In this document: positions 19,708 to 26,929 of the stretch, piece by piece
How the letters are laid out: each line of letters starts with the position of its first letter
How positions within the stretch are numbered: the first letter of the stretch is position 1
From: Microbacteriaceae bacterium
GTDB taxonomy: Bacteria > Actinomycetota > Actinomycetes > Actinomycetales > Microbacteriaceae
DNA length: 55,467 nucleotides
Reading direction: 5' to 3'
Assembly (NCBI GenBank): GCA_947378555.1
Contig: CANCKM010000003.1
Coordinates: forward strand, 1-55,467
Position numbers and translations under genes: made by a program
Notes under the pieces: model-generated
Seen by the model: the letters and a program-made list of their open reading frames with translations, nothing else
The model's database searches: none
What the model was told of the DNA's origin: nothing

Positions 19708-19759
19708 GGTTTTTCCTGAGGTTTTCCATAAGTTTTTCCCAGAGATTTTGACCGTTTTT
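19708..19759. repeat. Phased T-tract / GGTTTTTCC direct repeats
   Basis: GGTTTTTCC (19708-19716), GGTTTTCC (19720-19727) and AGTTTTTCC (19731-19739) recur at 11-12 base steps. Further T-tracts at 19746-19749 and 19755-19759 continue roughly in phase. They fill the divergent gap between the minus-strand GT2 and the lipoprotein gene. Either OmpR-type regulator boxes or intrinsically curved DNA would explain them. Confidence 0.55.
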
Positions 19760-19785
19760 GCTGCTAAGTGCCATCGCGATAGAGT
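19758..19785 (+). promoter_or_regulatory. Candidate promoter of the lipoprotein gene
   Basis: TTGCTG (19758-19763) and TAGAGT (19780-19785) are 16 bases apart and precede the ATG by about 52 bases. Nearby TTGACC (19748-19753) has no well-spaced -10. Confidence 0.4.
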
Positions 19786-19837
19786 GGTACAGGTTTTTGC
19801 ATTTGAAATCGACGAATTTTTCCTTATCGGAGGCGCA

Positions 19838-20428
19838 ATGTCAGGTTCACGGATCCCAGTTTACGTCCGACTCATAGCCCTAGTCTCGCTCGCATCACTG
19901 GCCTTGGTCGGCTGCACAACACTGGGCGTTTCAGGTCTCAAGGACCTCACCAAAACCGGTGAGTTGTCAGCAAATCTCAAAAACGACCTTCGTTCGGGTT
20001 CGGCGGTTCACAAACTCATTGCCGGTGACGCGAAACTGACCGTCACCTACTGGTCGACGCTTCGAATGGACAAATGGAAAGCCGGAATCAGCAAGCCACT
20101 GACCTTCTCAATTGCGGGAGTCGCGGCCCATGGCTCAAAGAGAAACGTGTTTCTAAAACAGGCATCGATGGACACCGTGGTTTACGGCCCGTTCGGAACG
20201 ATTGAGTCGCCTCAGCTCAGGAGCGATACCAGTTCTGTAAAGCCCGGCTACTTGATCACCAGGCCTTACAGCTACAGCCAGGTTTTTCAGATTCCACCAA
20301 TCGACAAAACGGCCACCAGTGTGACTTTGAGTTTTGCCTTTGAAGTGCTGATCGAAACCGGTGTTGGTACCGGCAAGTACGTCAAACAAACCACCAACGA
20401 TCAGATTACGGTCGCTATAACGCAGTGA
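19838..20428 (+). CDS. Lipoprotein of unknown function, 196 aa
   Basis: The start is ATG 19838 with CGGAGG five bases upstream; the track ORF starts earlier (19748) without support. A signal peptide ends in the lipobox ALVGC with Cys26. The mature part looks beta-rich, with segments such as KLTVTYWSTL, TFSIAGVAA and VTLSFAFEVLI. I do not recognise a family. It lies between a divergent GT2 and a histidine kinase in the polysaccharide block, so a role in sensing or assembling an extracellular product is possible but unproven. About 40 bases separate it from the kinase, so they may be co-transcribed. Confidence 0.8.
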   Translation: MSGSRIPVYVRLIALVSLASLALVGCTTLGVSGLKDLTKTGELSANLKNDLRSGSAVHKLIAGDAKLTVTYWSTLRMDKWKAGISKPLTFSIAGVAAHGSKRNVFLKQASMDTVVYGPFGTIESPQLRSDTSSVKPGYLITRPYSYSQVFQIPPIDKTATSVTLSFAFEVLIETGVGTGKYVKQTTNDQITVAITQ

Positions 20429-20467
20429 TAAGTTTCGTTTCGGTCCATTCGGTGGTGGGTGAAAGCA

Positions 20468-22228
20468 ATGTGGGGGCGTAAACCCGGCGATTTTCGAGCT
20501 AGTCGCTTTGCCACGCCACGGGCTGATTCCAACTCCGGTCACACCAACGAAAGGCATCTGACCTTTTCGCAGGAAACCGACGTTTCACCGCTGACTCGTC
20601 AGTTGCCAATCACAATAAGCGTCGCAGTGTCAGCGCTTCTCACCTTTGTTCTGACGCCACAGGTCTTCAACGATAATTTCTTTTTCGTTGGGGTAATCGT
20701 GATTTTTGTCGCCGCGGGTGTGGCCTCCCTCGAACCCGTTTCGCCGTCTCCAAAGCTGCTAATCCTGCTGCCAATGTCTGACATTTTGGGAATAGCGCTC
20801 ATGAGCTCCCACGACGGCGGAAGTGTTTATACCCTTCTGTTCTTCATTCCCATCAGCTGGATGTCATCGCTGGCATCTTTCAGAGCATCCATGCTACTCG
20901 CCGCTAGCCCCCTCGTTTTTCTAGTCTCTCTCGCTTGGGCGCATGGCAAACCGCTGAATCAGGCGGAGATTACAAATTTTGCTCTTGTTTCAGCAGTGCT
21001 CATCGTTGTCGCTTCCGTTTCAAATCAGAGTGCGAAAAAGGTTAATGCTCGAAATGTTCTTATGCGGGGGCAACTTGAGTTGCTTGACGAGGTTTTGCTT
21101 CGAGAACGTCGACAGCAGGAACTCTTGGACGTCGTTCTAAATTCCGTGGATGTCGCCATCTTGCGAGTAGACAAGACCGGCAAGACCATTTTCTCTAATG
21201 CCGCTCATAGGCGACTAGTGAACCACTTCGGGGTGATTCCAGAAATGGAGGTGCCACCTCAGCTTTTCAAGAGCGATGGAGTCACCGAGTATGAGACTGA
21301 CGAGCGCCCCTACCACCGGGCGCTAAGCGGGGATCGCCTGGAGCGTGAAGTGGCGTGGATTGGTGATGGAACCAAGCCGCAGATGGCGATTTTGCTCAAC
21401 GTTCTAGGCTTCGTGGACGAAAACAGTAATCCAGACGGTGGCATCGTGGTGGCAACGGACATTACCGATGAGATGACTTCTATTCAGAGCCGCGAAGACC
21501 TCATGACTTCAATTTCTCATGAAATACGTAACCCGCTCACAGCGGTTCTTGGTTTTCTAGATTTGGCTCTGGATGACGACACGCTTTCCGCTGGCACCAG
21601 AAAACAACTTGAAATTGCAACTTTTAACTCAGAACGCATCATGAAGCTCATCGAAGGGTTGCTGGTTCGGGTCGAAGACGACAGGCGCTTAGGTCTTGCA
21701 AAGCTAGATTGGCACAATCTATCCGAGGTGCTCATTCACGCAGTAGAAGACATCGCCCCTTCGGCAGCGCAACGAAATATCGATATCGAGTTGGCCGACG
21801 TCGATCCGCTGTTCATGAAGGTAGATCCAATCAGGATTCGTCAGGTATTCGACAACCTTTTATCCAACGCGGTCAAGTACAACAAGGACAACGGTTCGAT
21901 TCGAGTGACGGTAAATGTCACACGACCGACCCAATCGGCTGGGCAGGTTCCGACGTCATCGGTTGAGGTCAGGGTTACCGATAGCGGCATGGGAATAGCA
22001 GAGGCGGAACAGGTGAATCTGTTCAAGCGTTTCTATCGAGCCAAGTCCGTCCGAGGAACGAGCATTCACGGAACGGGACTTGGCCTGAGTATTAGCCGGG
22101 AAATCATGCGACTGCACGGCGGTGACTTGCATCTCGAGTCGGTTGGCGGTCGAGGAACCAGCGCCGTGTGTCGTTTTCAGGTGACCAATCCAAGCGCTAA
22201 TCTGTTTACTAAGATGCCAACAGCGTAA
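20468..22228 (+). CDS. Membrane PAS-domain sensor histidine kinase
   Basis: After a basic N-terminal tail there are about six membrane helices (roughly 45-190), then a coiled linker, a PAS domain (about 210-330; LLDVVLNSVDVAILRVD), a HisKA domain with the phospho-acceptor His in SISHEIRNPLTAV, and an ATPase domain with N box NLLSNAVKYNK, VTDSGMGI and GTGLGLSIS. The helices are the probable sensing part. ATG 20468 is chosen because GGTGGTGGGTGA lies just upstream; GTG 20459 in the same frame is possible. It probably phosphorylates the OmpR-type regulator at 17030. The GGDEF-like gene follows after 12 bases. Confidence 0.9.
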   Translation: MWGRKPGDFRASRFATPRADSNSGHTNERHLTFSQETDVSPLTRQLPITISVAVSALLTFVLTPQVFNDNFFFVGVIVIFVAAGVASLEPVSPSPKLLILLPMSDILGIALMSSHDGGSVYTLLFFIPISWMSSLASFRASMLLAASPLVFLVSLAWAHGKPLNQAEITNFALVSAVLIVVASVSNQSAKKVNARNVLMRGQLELLDEVLLRERRQQELLDVVLNSVDVAILRVDKTGKTIFSNAAHRRLVNHFGVIPEMEVPPQLFKSDGVTEYETDERPYHRALSGDRLEREVAWIGDGTKPQMAILLNVLGFVDENSNPDGGIVVATDITDEMTSIQSREDLMTSISHEIRNPLTAVLGFLDLALDDDTLSAGTRKQLEIATFNSERIMKLIEGLLVRVEDDRRLGLAKLDWHNLSEVLIHAVEDIAPSAAQRNIDIELADVDPLFMKVDPIRIRQVFDNLLSNAVKYNKDNGSIRVTVNVTRPTQSAGQVPTSSVEVRVTDSGMGIAEAEQVNLFKRFYRAKSVRGTSIHGTGLGLSISREIMRLHGGDLHLESVGGRGTSAVCRFQVTNPSANLFTKMPTA

Positions 22229-22240
22229 AGGGGCTAAATC

Positions 22241-23398
22241 ATGTCTATTGCTTTACCAACAATCGAGACCGTTCAGTTGCTCAGGGGAGTGGCCATCGTT
22301 GCCGCCGGTGCCCTAGTGATCGGTGCAAATGCGCTTGCCAAGTCGAGACCATCGGCTAAGTATTGGAATTCCAGTTTGGTTTTGGTTTTTGGTCTCTGGA
22401 CCGCACAGAATTTTGGTTTCCTCGGGGTTGGTAACGCAAATTTGGGCAGCGTAGTTTCGTTGACCTTCGCCATTCTGGCGACCGGTTCGGTTTGGTTGGG
22501 TTTTCGCACCGAAAACTCCAAATCGGCTCCGGTTGGTCGAGTCCTGGCGCTCGCAGGCATTTCCGCCCTCATTTTAGTTTTGGGTCTGATTTTTCCCATA
22601 CTTGAGAGCCCGGTCTTCGCATTGCTTGCGGTTGCTATTCTTGCCGCGCTAGCTGGCAGGGAGTCTTTTCAAGGCCTAATGAAAAGCAATTTTTATGGCC
22701 GGGCCCTAGGGTTTGTAATGATTGTGACCAGCGCGCTGACATTGGCGCTCTTGGTTAGCTTTGCCCTGAACCTCCGCGCTGTCTTGGATACTTTTGAATC
22801 CGACTCCGGAATGGTTGCGGCCGTAAGCCAGCCCGTTGTCCTGAGCGTCACGGGTGCGCTCGGGCTGATTTCAATCATTTCGATTGCCTGCCTCGTTTCG
22901 AATGCCAACCCACTCAAGGCCCAGAAGCCAGCTACCCGAGGCGGCCTCGTGCTCAACCGTGAAGATTTTCTGCACCTCGCAAAAGACCAGCTTGGCAGGG
23001 CAGAACAACTGGAAACCGGCATGGCCTTGCTCTCGGTGCAGGTAAAAAACATCAGGGAAATAAACGAGGTATTCGGCAGATCCGCGGGGGATTCAACCCT
23101 CGAAGATTGCACCGTTGCCATGCGCAAGGTGCTGCCAGCAACCGCGCTTCTCGGCAGGGGCGACAAAGGGCATTTCCAAGTGCTTTCGGTGACCGACTGC
23201 CTCGACTCCACGAAGCTTCTCGAAAACAAATTGCGAAGCGCAATTTCCGAACTCGTCAGTGAAGAGGCTGGAGGCATTCGGCTTTCGGCAGATTTCGCGT
23301 TCGCCGACACCCGTGTCGATCGATACGATATCGGCTTCCTGGCTGAGAAATCGGACGCGCGCCTGATGGACTCGGTTGAGGAATCCAGGATCGTTTAG
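22241..23398 (+). CDS. Membrane protein with degenerate GGDEF domain
   Basis: About seven membrane helices (roughly 10-225) precede a cytosolic domain (about 238-385) with the layout of a diguanylate cyclase: AEQLETGMALLSVQVKNIREINEVFG, then the motif position reading GRGDKGHF instead of RxGGDEF. The substrate-binding and catalytic signature is lost, so synthesis of c-di-GMP is unlikely. A sensor, scaffold or GTP/c-di-GMP-binding role is more plausible. ATG 22241 has AAGGGG upstream. It is coupled to the kinase (12-base gap) and is the last gene of the accessory block, suggesting a joint signalling unit. Confidence 0.78.
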   Translation: MSIALPTIETVQLLRGVAIVAAGALVIGANALAKSRPSAKYWNSSLVLVFGLWTAQNFGFLGVGNANLGSVVSLTFAILATGSVWLGFRTENSKSAPVGRVLALAGISALILVLGLIFPILESPVFALLAVAILAALAGRESFQGLMKSNFYGRALGFVMIVTSALTLALLVSFALNLRAVLDTFESDSGMVAAVSQPVVLSVTGALGLISIISIACLVSNANPLKAQKPATRGGLVLNREDFLHLAKDQLGRAEQLETGMALLSVQVKNIREINEVFGRSAGDSTLEDCTVAMRKVLPATALLGRGDKGHFQVLSVTDCLDSTKLLENKLRSAISELVSEEAGGIRLSADFAFADTRVDRYDIGFLAEKSDARLMDSVEESRIV

Positions 23399-23495
23399 CG
23401 CAGAAGGAGTGCCGCAAGACAGTAACTTCCTAGGGCGGGTCAGATGTTGCAGTTTGGGTTTCCGGATAGCTCTTTCAGTTCAATCAGATAGCGTC

Positions 23496-23501
23496 TAAAA
23501 T
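23496..23501 (+). promoter_or_regulatory. Candidate -10 element of a leaderless promoter
   Basis: TAAAAT is followed by seven bases and then the ATG at 23509; no ribosome site is present. A weak TTTCAG at 23473-23478 gives a 17-base spacer. Confidence 0.5.
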
Positions 23502-23508
23502 CAAAAAC

Positions 23509-24105
23509 ATGCCACAGCCAACGACAGCCTCAATGCTGCAGCAACTGAAGACCTTGCCAAACCTGCTCAGCGCCTTGCGCCTTGCACTGGTCCCGGTTTT
23601 TCTCCTGCTGTTGCTGTCTAACAATCAACTGTGGTCGATCATCGTTTTGGCCTTTTCAGGGCTCACCGACTTCCTCGATGGTTTCTTGGCCAGAAAACTA
23701 AATCAAACCACGAGGCTGGGCCAGTTGCTCGACCCAGCCGCCGATCGGTTGTACATTTTCGCAACGCTGGTTGGGCTGTCCGCCACCGGGCACATCCCGT
23801 TTTGGCTCATGATCATTGTGGTGTCGCGCGACGTTATGCTGCTGCTGGTTTATCCGGTCTTGGCAACCCACGGCTTCGGTCCGCTACCTGTGCACTACTT
23901 AGGAAAAGCAGGAACTTTTGCCCTTCTCTATTCATTTCCCCTGCTTCTCATGGCAGACTTGTGGAAGGGTGCTGAGCTGGTTATTTTGCCTCTCGCCTGG
24001 GCTTTTGCACTGTGGGGAGTCGGTCTGTACTGGTGGGCTGGCGTGGTGTACGTAAAACAGGTTTTTCAGGTCGTCAAGACCAATATGTCTAATGTCTTAG
24101 GCTAG
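23509..24105 (+). CDS. CDP-alcohol phosphatidyltransferase (PgsA-like)
   Basis: This integral membrane enzyme has the full family motif D-G-x2-A-R-x8-G-x3-D-x3-D in LDGFLARKLNQTTRLGQLLD followed by PAAD, and several hydrophobic helices over 198 residues. Such enzymes transfer a phosphatidyl group from CDP-diacylglycerol to glycerol phosphate, inositol phosphate or a second phospholipid. The precise acceptor is not determined. In M. tuberculosis pgsA2 (Rv1822) lies upstream of garA and Rv1828, and here garA follows after 23 bases, which supports the Rv1822-type assignment. ATG 23509 appears leaderless. Confidence 0.88.
   Translation: MPQPTTASMLQQLKTLPNLLSALRLALVPVFLLLLLSNNQLWSIIVLAFSGLTDFLDGFLARKLNQTTRLGQLLDPAADRLYIFATLVGLSATGHIPFWLMIIVVSRDVMLLLVYPVLATHGFGPLPVHYLGKAGTFALLYSFPLLLMADLWKGAELVILPLAWAFALWGVGLYWWAGVVYVKQVFQVVKTNMSNVLG
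24098..24103 (+). promoter_or_regulatory. Candidate -10 element upstream of garA
   Basis: TAGGCT overlaps the last codons of the upstream gene and would give a leader of about 19 bases that includes the ribosome site AGGGAGTGA (24111-24119). Confidence 0.35.
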
Positions 24106-24128
24106 TTTCTAGGGAGTGATTTTTAACT

Positions 24129-24569
24129 ATGGATAACGGTGTCGATTCTTCGAGCGACGTTCAGACCACCCAAAGGTTTCCTGAGGATTTAGTTGCGGAT
24201 CAGGTTTCGCAACTGTCGCCTGAGGAACAGTCTGCGATTAATGCCTTGCCAAGCGGTTCGGCCCTGTTGATAGTGACTCGTGGTGGCGACCTTGGTTCGC
24301 GTTTTTTGCTTGACCAAGACGTCACAACTGTTGGCCGCCATCCCAACGCCGACATATTCTTAGACGATGTCACGGTTTCTCGCCGGCACGCAGAGTTTCA
24401 CAGACATGGAACCGCTTTTGAACTTCGAGATCTGGCATCTTTGAACGGCACTTATTTCGACGGAGTTCGAATCGATACCGCGATGCTTGAAAATGGCGCA
24501 GAGGTTCAGATCGGCAAGTTCCGCCTAGCTTTTTTTGCTTCTCGTCACGACATCCCAAAGGCCGTTTAG
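24129..24569 (+). CDS. garA: FHA-domain regulator GarA/OdhI family
   Basis: GarA/OdhI binds 2-oxoglutarate dehydrogenase and glutamate dehydrogenase and is switched off when a Ser/Thr kinase phosphorylates its N-terminal threonine motif. Here the N-terminal tail holds DVQTTQRF, matching the conserved TT pair. The FHA domain (about 50-140) has VGRHPNADIFLDD, TVSRRHAEF and LASLNGTYFDG, with the phosphothreonine-binding Arg, Ser and His. Length (146 aa) is typical. ftsR starts three bases after the stop, the order seen in Mycobacterium and Corynebacterium. The PASTA kinase at 37216 is a plausible upstream kinase. Confidence 0.92.
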   Translation: MDNGVDSSSDVQTTQRFPEDLVADQVSQLSPEEQSAINALPSGSALLIVTRGGDLGSRFLLDQDVTTVGRHPNADIFLDDVTVSRRHAEFHRHGTAFELRDLASLNGTYFDGVRIDTAMLENGAEVQIGKFRLAFFASRHDIPKAV

Positions 24570-24572
24570 TCG

Positions 24573-25274
24573 ATGGGAACATCTGTCGCGCCGCAATTTT
24601 TTAACTCTAGGTCTTCCAAGTTATTCACCATCGGTCAAGTTCTCACCAGACTTGAAGAGGCGTTCCCGGACTTAACCCCGTCCAAGCTTCGGTTCTTCGA
24701 AGATCAGGGACTGGTGCATCCGCAGCGGACAAGTTCCGGGTACCGAAAATTCACCGAGCAAGACATTGATCGGGTTCGGGTGATTTTGGAATTGCAGCGC
24801 GACCGGTATTGGCCTCTAAAAGTTATCGGCTCCTACCTGTCTGATCTAGATGCCGGGCTTACCCCCGAGCTTCCCGGTGCAGCGACCGAGACTCAAAAAT
24901 TTTTGCTCGGTAGGGGCAATCGTTTGAGCGTTGTCGAACTAATGGCAGAGACTGCCATTTCTGATTCTCTGCTAAGCGAGGCCCAAGAAATGTCGATCCT
25001 AGGTCAGCATCCCTTTGATGCCGCCCAGGTCGAAATAGCCAGGGCTCTGGTTCAGCTTCAACGTTTCGGAATCGCTCCGAGGCACCTTCGAGGGGTAAAG
25101 GCTTCTGCCGATCGGGAGATTGGCATCATCGAGGGTGTCATAGCGCCAGTTTTAGCCAAATCCGATTCGGCCAGTCGCTCAAGAGCCGCACACTACGCAC
25201 TTGAGATTCAAAGCCATTTTGCGACAATCCAATCTGAGCTGGTTCGGTCAGTAATTTCCAAGATTGACTCCTGA
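24573..25274 (+). CDS. ftsR: MerR-family regulator FtsR
   Basis: The 233-residue protein has an N-terminal MerR winged helix with FTIGQVLTRLEEAFPDLTPSKLRFFEDQGLV-type sequence, SGYRKFTEQDIDRV and the ISYLSDLD-like continuation. This is the Rv1828/FtsR type always found beside garA. In Corynebacterium glutamicum FtsR activates ftsZ, and the dcw cluster with the expected ftsZ start is at the right end of this window. The long C-terminal helical region (about 100-233) would make the dimer. ATG 24573 lies three bases after garA, so the two are co-transcribed. Confidence 0.9.
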   Translation: MGTSVAPQFFNSRSSKLFTIGQVLTRLEEAFPDLTPSKLRFFEDQGLVHPQRTSSGYRKFTEQDIDRVRVILELQRDRYWPLKVIGSYLSDLDAGLTPELPGAATETQKFLLGRGNRLSVVELMAETAISDSLLSEAQEMSILGQHPFDAAQVEIARALVQLQRFGIAPRHLRGVKASADREIGIIEGVIAPVLAKSDSASRSRAAHYALEIQSHFATIQSELVRSVISKIDS

Positions 25275-25285
25275 GTCCTATTCTT

Positions 25286-25295
25286 TAGTTAACTA
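25286..25295. repeat. Perfect palindrome TAGTTAACTA
   Basis: A 10-base palindrome lies 12 bases after the ftsR stop in the 147-base gap before the second merR gene. It could be an operator or mere AT-rich chance; nothing else in this gap is gene-like. Confidence 0.3.
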
Positions 25296-25391
25296 GGCGG
25301 CTGCAAAAGTCCGTGTTTTCTAGAGAAATTAACCGCGACACGCCGAATGCGTCGGGTAACGGCGGATAACCGGCAAAGCGCACAACAATTA

Positions 25392-25410
25392 AACCTGAGG
25401 TTGAACCTGA
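25392..25410. promoter_or_regulatory. Possible autoregulatory operator of the second MerR gene
   Basis: AACCTGA occurs twice at a 12-base step (25392-25398, 25404-25410), and the first copy is half of the perfect inverted repeat AACCT-G-AGGTT (25392-25402). It lies immediately upstream of the ribosome site AAGGAG at 25411-25416. Confidence 0.4.
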
Positions 25411-25421
25411 AAGGAGCCGAG

Positions 25422-25970
25422 ATGTCACAAACTGAATCCGGCGACCCGGTTGAATACTCCCAAGACATGCTCTTTACCGATGGTCTGCCATCGCTCGACC
25501 CAAAGGTCGGCTATCGCGGTACAGCGGCTGCTTCGGCGGTTGGAATCAGCTATCGCCAACTCGATTATTGGGATCGAACCGGTTTAGTTCAGCCAAGCGT
25601 TCGCGGTGCCGCCGGTTCTGGTTCGCAGCGGCTTTATTCCTTCAGAGACATCTTGGTTCTAAAGCTCGTGAAGCGATTGCTTGACACCGGAGTTTCCCTG
25701 CAGCAAATCAGAACCGCCGTTGAGCAGCTGCGAATCTCAGGAATCAACGATTTGGCAAGAATCACGCTCATGTCAGACGGTTCCAGGGTTTATCTCTGCA
25801 CGACTCAAGACGAGGTCATTGACTTGTTGGGCCGCGGCCAAGGCGTGTTCGGAATCGCAGTTGGTCGAGTTCTCGCCGAAGTCGAAGCCAGCCTCATTAA
25901 CATTCACGCCAGTTCGGTCGATGACGTCGATGAACTTTCGGCCCGCAGACTCAACCGCAAAGCGGTTTAG
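25422..25970 (+). CDS. MerR-family transcriptional regulator (Rv1830 type)
   Basis: ATG 25422 follows AAGGAG with five bases spacing; the track start at 25347 lies upstream of this site. The 182-residue product has a winged-helix N-terminal domain, AASAVGISYRQLDYWDRTGLVQPS, and a YSFRDILVLKLVKRLLDTGVSLQQIR helix pair. It is the counterpart of the second MerR gene near garA in mycobacteria (Rv1830). The intervening Rv1829-type nuclease gene is absent here. No ligand-binding cysteines are apparent, so metal sensing is unlikely. The ParA-like gene converges from the other strand with a two-base gap. Confidence 0.88.
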   Translation: MSQTESGDPVEYSQDMLFTDGLPSLDPKVGYRGTAAASAVGISYRQLDYWDRTGLVQPSVRGAAGSGSQRLYSFRDILVLKLVKRLLDTGVSLQQIRTAVEQLRISGINDLARITLMSDGSRVYLCTTQDEVIDLLGRGQGVFGIAVGRVLAEVEASLINIHASSVDDVDELSARRLNRKAV

Positions 25971-25972
25971 TT

Positions 25973-26869
25973 CTAAATTTTCTCGTCTGCCGATTCCAAG
26001 GCTAGAACCTGATCCAAATTCTGACCTCGCATAACGCGGTGGTTGCGCGCTTCGTTTTTCTCGTTTTTACGGTCTCGTCGGGTCTCTGACGCAAACGATC
26101 CCTCAATTCGATTGAGCACCGAATCAAACTGTAGGGCCAAGGCGGCCGCGGTGTCACCTGGCCAACTATGGATAGGTCGTGCAGCGCCCTGCACCTGCTG
26201 CATGGTTGCGCGTTCCGGAATTCTTTCGTTGAAGAGTTTTCCGCCGAAGAGAGATTGAAGTTCGGCCACCCGGTAAAGGTGTTCGCGATTTTGTTCCTGA
26301 AAACGATTAACCAGCAAGCCAGCCTGGTCCAGGCGAGTGTTTAGCCGCCTGCGAATTTCCTCGATTGCAGACATGGCTCGCTGCGAGGCGACCACCGAGT
26401 AAATCGAGGGCTCGGTCACGAGCAACACTCGGTCGCTGCAAACCCAGGCCGTTCTGGTCAAGCCGTTGAGTGATGGTGGGGTGTCGATGATCACCAAATC
26501 GTATTCGTTTTCGACTCTGCTCAGAGCTTCCTCAAGCTTCCAAACTTCACGCAGCGCCGGCTGTGGAGTGTCAAAGACGGAAACGCTTCTGCTGCCAACC
26601 ATTACATCTATGTTTCCTGAGCGTGCCTGAGCCCATGGAGAGGCTACGATAGCCCTATGCACAACGTTGTGTTTGGGTGACTGTAGGACATCGGCAACGG
26701 TTTCGCGGAATACCCCAATAGCGCCTAATCCAGTGGTTGCGTCACACTGCGGGTCGAGGTCTACGACAAGCGTTCGTAGCCCGCGAGCAAACGCAGCGGA
26801 GGCTAACCCCAGGGCGACCGTGGTCTTGCCGACTCCTCCCTTTAGGGAGCTAACGCTTAGAACATGCAC
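25973..26869 (-). CDS. ParA-family ATPase
   Basis: The 298-residue protein starts at GTG 26869 with the deviant Walker A SLKGGVGKTT at residues 8-17, then VVDLDPQCDATTGLG and IIDTPPSLNGLTRTAW, and ends in a basic, charged tail of about 50 residues. These are ParA/Soj rather than MinD features. No parB-like partner is next to it. The start appears leaderless: TAGCCT on the minus strand lies six bases upstream. It is divergent from pyruvate carboxylase, sharing the same -10 region. Role (chromosome, polar protein or carboxysome-like positioning) is unknown. Confidence 0.88.
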   Translation of the reverse strand: MHVLSVSSLKGGVGKTTVALGLASAAFARGLRTLVVDLDPQCDATTGLGAIGVFRETVADVLQSPKHNVVHRAIVASPWAQARSGNIDVMVGSRSVSVFDTPQPALREVWKLEEALSRVENEYDLVIIDTPPSLNGLTRTAWVCSDRVLLVTEPSIYSVVASQRAMSAIEEIRRRLNTRLDQAGLLVNRFQEQNREHLYRVAELQSLFGGKLFNERIPERATMQQVQGAARPIHSWPGDTAAALALQFDSVLNRIEGSFASETRRDRKNEKNEARNHRVMRGQNLDQVLALESADEKI

Positions 26870-26874
26870 CTGAA

Positions 26875-26881
26875 TAGGCTA
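26875..26881. promoter_or_regulatory. Overlapping divergent -10 elements (TAGGCTA)
   Basis: Plus-strand TAGGCT (26875-26880) faces pyc, and minus-strand TAGCCT (26881-26876) faces the ParA-like gene, sharing five bases. The minus-strand start codon is six bases downstream, the pyc start about 50. Confidence 0.5.
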
Positions 26882-26929
26882 CCTTTTTATTTGAAGCAAG
26901 TGCTACACCGAGAAATGCCTGAGGAATCT

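Noticed and set aside
22693-23310. 205-aa ORF on the minus strand
   Set aside because: It is a Ser/Arg-rich shadow of the GGDEF-like gene on the plus strand, which has membrane helices and a ribosome site.
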